Made by a program: the position numbers and the translations under genes. Of a stretch of DNA of 64,000 bases, positions 1 through 7,470 are shown in pieces (position 1 is the first letter of the stretch; each line of letters opens with the position of its first letter). The stretch lies in the NCBI RefSeq assembly GCF_036327755.1, contig NZ_CP109596.1, positions 6,510,001 through 6,574,000 of the forward strand. The letters are read 5' to 3'. Origin of the DNA: Nocardia sp. NBC_01503. Lineage in GTDB: Bacteria; Actinomycetota; Actinomycetes; Mycobacteriales; Mycobacteriaceae. Below the pieces are notes generated by a model. The model saw only the letters and a program-made list of their open reading frames with translations. It had not been told where the DNA came from and did no database searches.

Positions 1-3
1 GGC

Positions 4-23
4 GCCGGGACCATAGTCATCGG
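4..23 (+). promoter_or_regulatory. candidate DosR-like box
   Basis: The core GGGACCATAGTCAT (7-20) matches 11 of 14 core positions of the mycobacterial DosR consensus TTSGGGACTWWAGTCCCSAA. It lies about 130 bp upstream of the acetyl-CoA-synthetase-like gene. A second half-like GGTCC follows at 22-26. The match is seen directly; DosR binding is inference, supported by a similar box near 13.16 kb. Confidence 0.45.
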
Positions 24-75
24 TCCGAACAGCCCCCGAGCGCGTTGAACTCGGCGCGAATCCCGGCACAGGCGA

Positions 76-90
76 CCGAGGTCACCTCGG
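76..90. promoter_or_regulatory. inverted repeat upstream of the synthetase gene
   Basis: CCGAGGT-C-ACCTCGG is a perfect 7-bp inverted repeat with a 1-bp spacer. It ends 63 bp before the start codon of the first gene, a plausible regulator site for the acs/dehydrogenase operon. The cognate regulator is unknown. Confidence 0.4.
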
Positions 91-153
91 CGATGGTCTT
101 TGCGCCCTCCCGGTATCGGGTGTGCCCCCGTTGACTTGACGGGAGGAGGACAA

Positions 154-1959
154 ATGAAAACCGTCAGCCAGCAGAGCACACCGCAGCACTGGACATCGAT
201 CGACAAGACCGCACGCGAGCGCGCGGACGCGAACCTCACCGACTACGACCGGGCCTATCGCGAATTCGATTGGGCCACCGAACGTTCGGAGCTCGCCGGG
301 CTCCCCGGCGGCGGGGTGAACATCGCCTACGAGGCGGTGGACCGCCATCTGGGCACCCCGGTCGCCGAGACCACCGCCCTGCGCTGGCTCGGCGCGGACG
401 GCAGCAGGGTGGATCTCACCTATACCGAACTCGCCACGCTGAGCAACAGATTCGCGCACGTACTGCGCGATCTCGGGGTGCGGCGCGGGGAACGGGTGGC
501 CATGCTGCTGGGCCGCACACCGGAGCTGTACGTCGCGATACTCGGCGCCTGGAAGGCGGGATGCGTTGTCTCCCCGCTCTTCTCGGCCTTCGGTCCGGAA
601 CCGGTGCGCGAACGCCTGGAGCTCTCGGGCGCCAGCACCGTGGTCACCACGACCGATCTCTATCGCCGTCGGATCGCGGCGAATCGCGCGACGCTGCCCG
701 CACTGCGGCATGTGCTCGTCACCGATGCCGGTATCGACGATCCGCAGGTGGACGACACCATCGAACTCTCCCTCGCCATGGCCGCGGTACCGCCGGAATT
801 CCCCATCGTGCCCACCGGAATCGAGGATCCGGCGCTGCTGCACTTCACCAGCGGCACCACCGGACGACCCAAAGGCGCGATCCATGTGCACGGCGCGGTG
901 CTCGCCCATAAGGTCACCGCCCGCTACGCGCTGGACCTGCGTCCCGGCGATATCTTCTGGTGCACGGCCGACGCCGGCTGGGTCACCGGAATGTCCTACG
1001 GCGTCATCGCACCACTGTGCCTGGGCGCCACCGTGATCAGCGATGAGGCCGAGTTCGACGCCGCGCGCTGGTACGAGACCCTGACCAGGGAACGGGTCGC
1101 GGTCTGGTACACCGCGCCGACCGCGCTGCGCATGCTCATGCGCCGCGGTGATGAGCTGCCGCCCGGGACCGATCTGTCCGCACTGCGTTTCGTGGCCAGC
1201 GTCGGCGAACCACTCAATCCCGAAGCGGTCGAATGGGGTGCGCGGGTGCTCGGCCATCCGGTGCACGACAACTGGTGGCAGACCGAGACCGGAGCCATCA
1301 TGATCGCCAATCTGGCCTCGGCGCAGGTGCGCCCGGGATCCATGGGCAGACCGCTGCCCGGTATCGAGGTGGCCATCGTGCGCCGCGGTCCCGATGGCCG
1401 CGCCGCCAGCCTGCCCGGCGGTGTCCAGCTCGCCGAGGTCGGGGAGATCGGTGAACTGGCGGTGCGCACCGGCTGGCCCTCGATGTTCCGCGGCTACTGG
1501 CATGATCCGGTCCGCTACGCGCGGTCGTTCTCCGACGGCTGGTACTTCTCCGGTGATCTGGCCCGCCGCGATGCCGACGGCTACTACTGGTTCATCGGCC
1601 GCGCCGACGACGTCATCAAATCCGCGGGTCACCTGGTCGGTCCCTTCGAGGTCGAGAGCGCGCTGATGGCGCATCCGGCGGTCGCCGAGGCCGGGGTCAT
1701 CGGCACGCCCGATCCGGTGGCCGGTGAGCTGGTGAAGGCCTTCGTGGTCCTGAAGCCGGGCCGGGACGCGACATCGGAGCTGCATGACGAACTGATCGCC
1801 TTCGGACGACGGCGACTGGGGGCGGTCGCGCCCAAACAGATCGAGTTCATCGACGCACTACCGCACACCCGCAGCGGAAAAGTGATGCGGCGCTTGCTCA
1901 AAGCCCGCGAGCTCGGGTTGCCCGAAGGCGACACCTCGATGGTGGAGGGGGCGTCATGA
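154..1959 (+). CDS. acetyl/acyl-CoA synthetase (AMP-forming, Acs-like)
   Basis: This 601-aa member of the ANL adenylating superfamily activates a short carboxylic acid, probably acetate or a related acid, to its CoA thioester through an acyl-adenylate in the cytoplasm. The phosphate-binding motif TSGTTGRPKG lies near residues 232-241. The YxSGDLARRD / GRADDVIKSAGH region is near 485-510, and the C-terminal catalytic lysine is in RSGKVMRR. The ATG at 154 was chosen because GGGAGGAGGA ends just before it; an in-frame start at 100 has no such site. The stop overlaps the next gene by ATGA, so it is coupled to the dehydrogenase genes. Exact substrate is not readable; acetate or propionate is most likely. 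Confidence 0.9.
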   Translation: MKTVSQQSTPQHWTSIDKTARERADANLTDYDRAYREFDWATERSELAGLPGGGVNIAYEAVDRHLGTPVAETTALRWLGADGSRVDLTYTELATLSNRFAHVLRDLGVRRGERVAMLLGRTPELYVAILGAWKAGCVVSPLFSAFGPEPVRERLELSGASTVVTTTDLYRRRIAANRATLPALRHVLVTDAGIDDPQVDDTIELSLAMAAVPPEFPIVPTGIEDPALLHFTSGTTGRPKGAIHVHGAVLAHKVTARYALDLRPGDIFWCTADAGWVTGMSYGVIAPLCLGATVISDEAEFDAARWYETLTRERVAVWYTAPTALRMLMRRGDELPPGTDLSALRFVASVGEPLNPEAVEWGARVLGHPVHDNWWQTETGAIMIANLASAQVRPGSMGRPLPGIEVAIVRRGPDGRAASLPGGVQLAEVGEIGELAVRTGWPSMFRGYWHDPVRYARSFSDGWYFSGDLARRDADGYYWFIGRADDVIKSAGHLVGPFEVESALMAHPAVAEAGVIGTPDPVAGELVKAFVVLKPGRDATSELHDELIAFGRRRLGAVAPKQIEFIDALPHTRSGKVMRRLLKARELGLPEGDTSMVEGAS

Positions 1960-3116
1960 CCACCGCACCGCGCCGCCCGGCGGGCGAATCGGCCAACGGG
2001 GCACGTCGCGGGCGCAAGACGGCCGCCAAATCGGTGTCGAAGGCGGCGGCGAAACCGCGGGCCGAGTCGGCGCCCGTCGCGGCCACCCCGGCCGATGCGA
2101 GCCCGGTGCGAGCGCATCGCGGAGTGCCGGTTCCCCGCCGGTCCGGTGCGCCGATCACGCCGGCCGAGCGAATCGAACTGCTACGTCAGATGATTCGCAT
2201 CCGCCGCTTCGAAGAACGCTGTGTACGGCTGTACAGCAGTGAGGCCATCCGCGGCTTCCTGCACCTGTACATCGGCGAGGAGGCGGTGGCGGCGGGCCTG
2301 CTGGGCGTGCTCGAACCCGCCGATGCGGTGGTCTCCACCTACCGGGATCACGGGCACGCGCTGGCGCGTGGCGTGCCGATGAACGCGATCATGGCCGAAA
2401 TGTACGGGCGCACCACCGGATGCAGTCACGGCCGGGGCGGCTCCATGCACCTGTTCGACGCCGAACGGCGCTTCTACGGCGGCAATGCGATCGTCGGCGG
2501 CGGGCTGCCGGTCGCCACCGGACTCGCGCTGGCCGATGCCATGCGGGACACCGGCGCGGTGACCGTCTGCCTCTTCGGTGACGGCGCCGTCGCCGAGGGC
2601 GAGTTCCACGAATGCCTGAACCTGGCCGCGCTGTGGCAGCTGCCGCTGCTGTTCGCCTGTGAGAACAACCATTACGCGATGGGGACCGTGCTCGAACACG
2701 AGCACGCCGTCACCGATCTGGCACTGCGCGCGGCGAGCTACGGCCTGCCCGCCTGGCCCGTGGACGGCATGGACGCCATCGCGGTGGGCATGGCGACCCG
2801 GCGCGCGGTGGAGTCCATTCGCGGTGGCGGCGGACCGTGCTTCCTGGAGCTGCGCACCTACCGATTCCGGGCGCATTCGATGTACGACGCCGACCGCTAC
2901 CGCGCCAAGACCGAGATCGAGGAGTGGAAGACCCGCGATCCCATTCCGCGGCTGTTCGATGAACTCTGTGCCGCAGGCGATTTCACCCTTGCCGACCGCG
3001 CGGCACTGGAGGTCGCCGCCGACGCGGAGATCGATGCGGCGATCACGGCCGCCGAGGCCGCACCCCTGGAGCCGATCAGCGATCTGACCAGGCACGTCTA
3101 TGCGGAGCGGAAATGA
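1956..3116 (+). CDS. 2-oxoacid dehydrogenase E1 alpha subunit (pyruvate/acetoin type)
   Basis: This 386-aa thiamine-diphosphate decarboxylase subunit pairs with the next gene's product to decarboxylate a 2-oxoacid or acetoin and acylate the E2 lipoyl group. The ThDP/Mg motif runs from GDGAVAEG (about 208) to ENN (about 236-238), and GRGGSMHLF is typical of E1 alpha. The first ~65 residues form an Ala/Lys/Arg-rich, probably disordered extension that is unusually long for the family and may be a docking or nucleic-acid-like tail. Start ATG overlaps the synthetase stop and the stop overlaps the E1 beta start, both by ATGA. Pyruvate and acetoin cannot be separated by eye. Confidence 0.9.
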   Translation: MTTAPRRPAGESANGARRGRKTAAKSVSKAAAKPRAESAPVAATPADASPVRAHRGVPVPRRSGAPITPAERIELLRQMIRIRRFEERCVRLYSSEAIRGFLHLYIGEEAVAAGLLGVLEPADAVVSTYRDHGHALARGVPMNAIMAEMYGRTTGCSHGRGGSMHLFDAERRFYGGNAIVGGGLPVATGLALADAMRDTGAVTVCLFGDGAVAEGEFHECLNLAALWQLPLLFACENNHYAMGTVLEHEHAVTDLALRAASYGLPAWPVDGMDAIAVGMATRRAVESIRGGGGPCFLELRTYRFRAHSMYDADRYRAKTEIEEWKTRDPIPRLFDELCAAGDFTLADRAALEVAADAEIDAAITAAEAAPLEPISDLTRHVYAERK

Positions 3117-4087
3117 CCACCACGAGCTATCGAGAGGCCATGCGGCAGGCGCTGCGCGAGGCCCTGATTCGCGATGAACGGGTCTTCCTGATGGGGGAGG
3201 ACATCGGAGCCTACGGCGGCTGCTTCGGGGTGAGCCGCGGACTGCTGGACGAGTTCGGGCCGCAGCGCATCCGGGACACCCCACTGAGCGAATCGGCGTT
3301 CGTCGGCGCGGGAATCGGTGCGGCACTGGGCGGTATGCGCCCGGTCGTGGAGATCATGACCGTGAACTTCAGCCTGCTGGCCCTGGACCAGATCCTCAAT
3401 AACGCCGCCACCCTGCGGCATATGTCCGGTGGACAGCTCGGGGTGCCCCTGGTCATCCGGATGGCCACCGGGGCCGGACGCCAACTCGCGGCACAGCATT
3501 CGCACAGCCTCGAGGTGTTCTACGCCCATATCCCGGGCCTGCGCGTGCTGGTACCGGCGACGGTCGCCGATGCGCGCGGCATGCTGTGGAGCGCCCTGCG
3601 GGACCCGGATCCGGTGCTGATCTTCGAACCCATCGCGCTCTACAACGACGAGGCCGAACTGCCCGAGGACGCCGGGCCCGTCGATATCGAGCACGCGGCC
3701 ATTCGCCGCAGCGGCACCGATGTCACGGTGGTGTCCTACGGCGGTGCGCTGCACACCGCCGAGACGGCCGCCGAACAGCTTGCGGGCGAAGGTATCTCCG
3801 CCGAGGTGATCGATCTGCGGACCCTGCGCCCGCTCGACGAGGCGACCGTACTCGCCTCGATCACCCGCACCCACCGCCTGGTGATCGTCGACGAGGGCTG
3901 GCGCAGTATGAGCGTCTCCGCCGAGATCGCCGCGCGCGCGGCCGAATACGCGTACTACGACCTCGATGCCCCCATCGAACGGGTCTGCACCGCCGAGGCG
4001 CCGATTCCGTACGCCAGGCAGCTCGAGGAGGCCGCACTCCCGCAACCCGCCGCCGTGGTCGCGGCCGTACACCGGGCGGTGGACTGA
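3113..4087 (+). CDS. 2-oxoacid dehydrogenase E1 beta subunit
   Basis: This 324-aa transketolase-like subunit completes the alpha2beta2 E1 enzyme. Visible family landmarks are MGEDIGAYGGCFGVSRGL near the N-terminus (the ThDP-side Glu in GED), DTPLSESAFVGAGIGAAL, and the C-terminal VIDLRTLRPLDEATV followed by VIVDEGWR. Length is normal for PdhB/AcoB/BkdB proteins. It overlaps E1 alpha by 4 bp and is separated from E2 by a single base, so equal translation of the complex is likely. Substrate range (pyruvate, branched-chain 2-oxoacid or acetoin) remains open; the adjacent synthetase and absence of branched-chain degradation genes favour pyruvate or acetoin. Confidence 0.92.
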   Translation: MTTTSYREAMRQALREALIRDERVFLMGEDIGAYGGCFGVSRGLLDEFGPQRIRDTPLSESAFVGAGIGAALGGMRPVVEIMTVNFSLLALDQILNNAATLRHMSGGQLGVPLVIRMATGAGRQLAAQHSHSLEVFYAHIPGLRVLVPATVADARGMLWSALRDPDPVLIFEPIALYNDEAELPEDAGPVDIEHAAIRRSGTDVTVVSYGGALHTAETAAEQLAGEGISAEVIDLRTLRPLDEATVLASITRTHRLVIVDEGWRSMSVSAEIAARAAEYAYYDLDAPIERVCTAEAPIPYARQLEEAALPQPAAVVAAVHRAVD

Positions 4088-4088
4088 C

Positions 4089-5876
4089 ATGCCCGAATTC
4101 CGAATGCCCTCCCTCGGCGCGGATATGACCGAGGGCACCCTCCTGACCTGGCTCGTCCACCCCGGCGACAGCGTGCACGCCGGTGACGTCGTCGCCGAGG
4201 TCGACACCGCCAAAGCCGCCATCGAAGTCGAATGCTTCGACGACGGCGTCATAGGCGAACTCCTGGTCCCCGAAGGCGTCACGGTCCCGGTCGGCACCCC
4301 GCTGGCCACCATCACCGCCGTAGCAGCGGCCGGGGACACCGGCTCTGCCGCTGAAATACCAACGGGCCCTGCGAAAGTCACCGAAGCCGTGAAAGTGGCC
4401 GAAGCCGCGGAGGTGGCAGCGGCCGCGGAGGGCGAGCGGGCCGCGGAGATCCCCGAGGTCGGCGAGGTTGCGGCGGCCACCGTCGGCACCGGCGTGGCCG
4501 ACCGTCCGAGCCGACGCCGCAAGCGGGCGATTCGGGCCGCGACCCGGGCCGAGGCTCCGCCCGAGGCCGCACCGGTGCGCGCTGCCGCGTCGCTGCCGAC
4601 GGCCGAATCGCCGAACGCGCGCACTCTGCCGTTCGCCGCGGGGGCACAGCACACGGGAGTGCGAGCCACCCCGCTGGTCCGGCGGCTCGCCGCCGAGGCC
4701 GGGATAGATCTGGATACCGTGCACGGCTCCGCGCCGGGTGGTCGAATCGTCCGCTCGGATGTGGAACACGCGGCGACGGAACGAGCCGGGGCGATCGAGC
4801 GGCCGGAAGGCATGATCCACAACACCGGCGAGGAGTTCGCTGTACCGGTACCAGCTTCGCGCACCGCCGACCGCATTGTCTCCGATGATGTTGCGCGACA
4901 ACAGCAGACGCCATCCGATGCCCTCGCGCACGCGTCGGACAAGACCGGCCGCGCCTCCGGGTACGCGCGGCGACTGGCCGTCGACCTCGGTGTGGACCTG
5001 GCCGCAGTCGGTGGGAGCGGCATTGACGGTGCGGTGCGCGCCGCCGATGTACGGGCCGCCGCCGCGACGGTGGCGCAGCGGCGGGAATCGAGCACGGAGG
5101 TGGCGCCGGCGCTGGGATCGCGCACGGTGGCACCGGAACCCGCACCGACGGAGCGGGTGGTCAGTGCCGCCTCGTCGCGCGCGGAGCGGGTCGCCGAGCT
5201 GCCGCCGCGGGATCCGGTGGCGATGCGGCGCGCCATCGCCGCCGCCATGACCCGGTCCAAACAGACTGTGCCGCACTACTACCTCTCCAGCACCGTCGAT
5301 ATGGACGCCGCGCTGCGCTGGCTGCGGGAGACGAATCGGCGCGCACCGGTCGCCGAGCGGCTCCTGCCCGCCGCGCTCCTGCTCACCGCGACCGCGCGGG
5401 CCGCCAAGGCGGTACCGGAGATGAACGGGTACTGGGTGGACGAGCGGTTTCAGCCCGCGTCCGTGGTTCACCTGGGAATGGTGGTGTCACTGCGGGGCGG
5501 CGGCATTATCGTGCCGACCATCCCCGACGCGGACACCCTCGCGCCGACGGCCATGATGGCGGCCCTGCGCGGCGTCGCGGAGCGGACCCGCACCCTGCGG
5601 CTGCGCGCCGCGGACACCACCCCCGCCACCATCACGGTCACCAATCTCGGTGATCTGGGCGCGGATTCGGTCTTCGGGGTGATCGCCGCACCGCAGGTCG
5701 CCATTGTGGGCTTCGGCGCGATCAGTGAACGCCCGTGTGCGGTGGACGGACTGCTCGGCGTCCGCGCCCAGGTGACCGCCACGCTCTCCGCCGATCACCG
5801 GGCCAGCGACGGCGCGGTCGGCGCTCGTTTCCTGCACACCCTGTCGGATCTGCTGCAACACCCAGAGGAGCTCTGA
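4089..5876 (+). CDS. dihydrolipoamide acyltransferase (E2) with two E3-binding domains
   Basis: This 595-aa E2 core accepts the acyl group on a lipoyl arm and passes it to a thiol acceptor. The N-terminal lipoyl domain has the modified lysine in VDTAKAAIE (K42). Ala/Glu-rich linkers then flank two peripheral-subunit-binding repeats, one with TPLVRRLAAEAGIDL and GGRIVRSDV, the other with YARRLAVDLGVDL and AVRAADV. The C-terminal catalytic domain ends in DHRASDG, giving His570 and Asp574. One lipoyl domain with two binding domains is unusual. No E3 gene is present, so dihydrolipoamide dehydrogenase must come from elsewhere. ATG at 4089 follows the E1 beta stop by one base. Confidence 0.9.
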   Translation: MPEFRMPSLGADMTEGTLLTWLVHPGDSVHAGDVVAEVDTAKAAIEVECFDDGVIGELLVPEGVTVPVGTPLATITAVAAAGDTGSAAEIPTGPAKVTEAVKVAEAAEVAAAAEGERAAEIPEVGEVAAATVGTGVADRPSRRRKRAIRAATRAEAPPEAAPVRAAASLPTAESPNARTLPFAAGAQHTGVRATPLVRRLAAEAGIDLDTVHGSAPGGRIVRSDVEHAATERAGAIERPEGMIHNTGEEFAVPVPASRTADRIVSDDVARQQQTPSDALAHASDKTGRASGYARRLAVDLGVDLAAVGGSGIDGAVRAADVRAAAATVAQRRESSTEVAPALGSRTVAPEPAPTERVVSAASSRAERVAELPPRDPVAMRRAIAAAMTRSKQTVPHYYLSSTVDMDAALRWLRETNRRAPVAERLLPAALLLTATARAAKAVPEMNGYWVDERFQPASVVHLGMVVSLRGGGIIVPTIPDADTLAPTAMMAALRGVAERTRTLRLRAADTTPATITVTNLGDLGADSVFGVIAAPQVAIVGFGAISERPCAVDGLLGVRAQVTATLSADHRASDGAVGARFLHTLSDLLQHPEEL

Positions 5877-5882
5877 ATTCTC

Positions 5883-6137
5883 ATGTCCACCATGCAATCC
5901 CGGGATACCGCCGAGGCGGTCGTGCGCGCCGCGCTGCGCGGTTTCGCCACCGAGGCCGAACTGTCGGCGCTCCCGGCGGACGAACCGCTGCGGCGCGCAC
6001 TGGATCTCGACTCGCTGGACTTCCTCACCTTCATCGAACGCCTGTCGGTGGCGCGCGGTCAGCGCATCGAGGAGGACGAGTACCCGCGACTGCTGACGAT
6101 CCACTCGTGCGTCGACTTCCTGACCACGAACGCCTGA
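5883..6137 (+). CDS. acyl carrier protein-like protein
   Basis: This 84-aa acidic helical protein has the phosphopantetheine attachment motif LDLDSLDFL with Ser44, matching carrier proteins in length and layout. GAGGAG lies upstream in the 3' end of the E2 gene, and the start follows that stop by only six bases, so it belongs to the same transcript. An ACP after E1/E2 genes is not part of a normal pyruvate dehydrogenase. It suggests that acyl groups made by E2, or by the synthetase, are loaded on a carrier instead of or as well as CoA. That role is inference; the carrier fold and serine are seen. Confidence 0.8.
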   Translation: MSTMQSRDTAEAVVRAALRGFATEAELSALPADEPLRRALDLDSLDFLTFIERLSVARGQRIEEDEYPRLLTIHSCVDFLTTNA

Positions 6138-6156
6138 ATCCGACCGAGGAGCGACC

Positions 6157-6840
6157 ATGAACCCCGAAACCCCCGCGGCACAGCCCATTCGACTACGCGG
6201 CGAACTGGATCAACCGCTGTCCCGCTGGCTGTGGCTGGTGAAATGGCTGCTGGCCATTCCGCACTACGTCATCCTGCTCTTCCTCTGGATAGCCTTCTGG
6301 CTGGTCACCCTCGTGGCGGGCTTCGCGATTCTGTTCACCGAGCGCTATCCACGCGCGCTCTTCGACTTCAATGTCGGGGTGATGCGCTGGTCCTGGCGGG
6401 TGCAGTTCTACACCTACGCCGCACTCGGCACGGACCGGTACCCGCCGTTCTCACTGCGGCCCGCGGACTATCCGGCGGATCTGGAGGTCGACTATCCCGA
6501 ACGGCTCTCCCGCGGACTGGTGCTGGTGAAGTGGTGGCTGCTGGCCATTCCGCACTATCTGATCCTCGGCGCGATCTTCAGCGGTGGCGTCATGCTCGGC
6601 GGTGACTCCGGAAATGACAATGGCGGCAACACGATTCCGTTGATCGGAGTGCTCGTCCTGATCGCGGCTGTGGCGCTGCTGTTCACCGGCGGGTATCCGC
6701 GCGGCGTATTCGACTTCGTCATGGGCCTCAACCGATGGTTCTACCGAGTGCTGAGCTACTCGGCGCTACTCCGCGACGAGTATCCGCCGTTCCGCCTGGA
6801 TCAGGGCGCACGCGAGCCCGATCAGCGATCACAGATCTGA
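6157..6840 (+). CDS. DUF4389 membrane protein
   Basis: This 227-aa protein has the DUF4389 signature: two repeats in which LVKWLLAIPHYVIL (or LVKWWLLAIPHYLIL) is followed by a hydrophobic segment, a TGGYPRGVFDF or TERYPRALFDF motif, and a DRYPPF / DEYPPFRL turn. About four to five membrane segments are visible. Its function is unknown. A GAGGAGCGACC site precedes the ATG at 6157 and the gene follows the ACP by 19 bp, so it may be the last gene of the operon. Its last 12 bases overlap the end of the convergent membrane-protein gene. Confidence 0.8.
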   Translation: MNPETPAAQPIRLRGELDQPLSRWLWLVKWLLAIPHYVILLFLWIAFWLVTLVAGFAILFTERYPRALFDFNVGVMRWSWRVQFYTYAALGTDRYPPFSLRPADYPADLEVDYPERLSRGLVLVKWWLLAIPHYLILGAIFSGGVMLGGDSGNDNGGNTIPLIGVLVLIAAVALLFTGGYPRGVFDFVMGLNRWFYRVLSYSALLRDEYPPFRLDQGAREPDQRSQI

Positions 6841-7470
6841 GTCGTCGCAGGGTGCCGCGTTCCCACGGGGGCGCGGCACTCGCACGTTGTCACCGTGTCG
6901 GTCGGCGGCCGGGATATATCGGGTCCAGTCGATCCGGGCCAGCGCGATGACGGCCACGATCACCACCACCTGTATGGCGATCGAGTACGGCGAGGTGAGC
7001 GAGTTCGTGAACGCCTCGCCGAAACTGCGTTCGGCGATACCGGTCGCGCCCATATAGAGCGAATAGCTGACCAGTCTGCCCGCCACGAAGGCCGCGGTCA
7101 GCGGGAGCAGCCGGATGCCGATGAGCCCGGCCGCCTCGAACATCTGCGCGGAGGGCAAGGGGGACAGCAGAAATAGCGTCAGTCCGGCCAGTGAACGACC
7201 CTTGTGGCCGGTGAGATAGTCACCGGCGGCGCGCAGGCTCTCCCTGCGGTGCGCGCTGAGTCGGTCGCCGAGCCGGGCGGTGGCCATCGCCAGCAACTGT
7301 CGGCCGATTCCGGCGGTGAACGCGCCGATCATGACCAGGGCGATCGGGTTCAGCTGCCAGTTCAGCCGGAAAACGATGAGCAGTATCCAGGTGGGCGGTC
7401 CGAAGGCGGGCAGCAGATTGAGGGCGAACACCGCGGCGATGACGACGAGATACGGCAGCAGGGTGTTCAT
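6829..7470 (-). CDS. small VTT/DedA-like membrane protein
   Basis: This 213-aa integral membrane protein has about five hydrophobic segments. NLLPAFGPPTW near the N-terminus and FLLSPLPSAQMFEAAGLIG in the middle resemble the re-entrant proline/glycine loops of SNARE-associated/VTT proteins, but the match is by eye. The C-terminal ~25 residues are hydrophilic. The ATG at 7470 overlaps the stop of the upstream P-type ATPase (ATGA), marking it as the last gene of the ATPase operon. Transport or lipid scrambling would be typical of VTT proteins, but the role here is not known. Longer upstream frames in this phase run antisense-like through the ATPase and were not used. Confidence 0.7.
   Translation of the reverse strand: MNTLLPYLVVIAAVFALNLLPAFGPPTWILLIVFRLNWQLNPIALVMIGAFTAGIGRQLLAMATARLGDRLSAHRRESLRAAGDYLTGHKGRSLAGLTLFLLSPLPSAQMFEAAGLIGIRLLPLTAAFVAGRLVSYSLYMGATGIAERSFGEAFTNSLTSPYSIAIQVVVIVAVIALARIDWTRYIPAADRHGDNVRVPRPRGNAAPCDDSDL

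Noticed and set aside
17..120. Coding-like minus-strand stretch ending at 17
   Set aside because: Codon bias looks coding, but there is no start codon of useful length before it runs into the synthetase 5' end; at most a remnant.
82..1785. Long open frame antisense to the synthetase gene
   Set aside because: High GC leaves long antisense frames open. The protein is Gly/Arg/His-rich with no fold or family; the opposite strand has clear motifs.
3098..5471. Long minus-strand frames over E1 beta/E2
   Set aside because: Antisense to unambiguous enzyme genes; composition follows the other strand.
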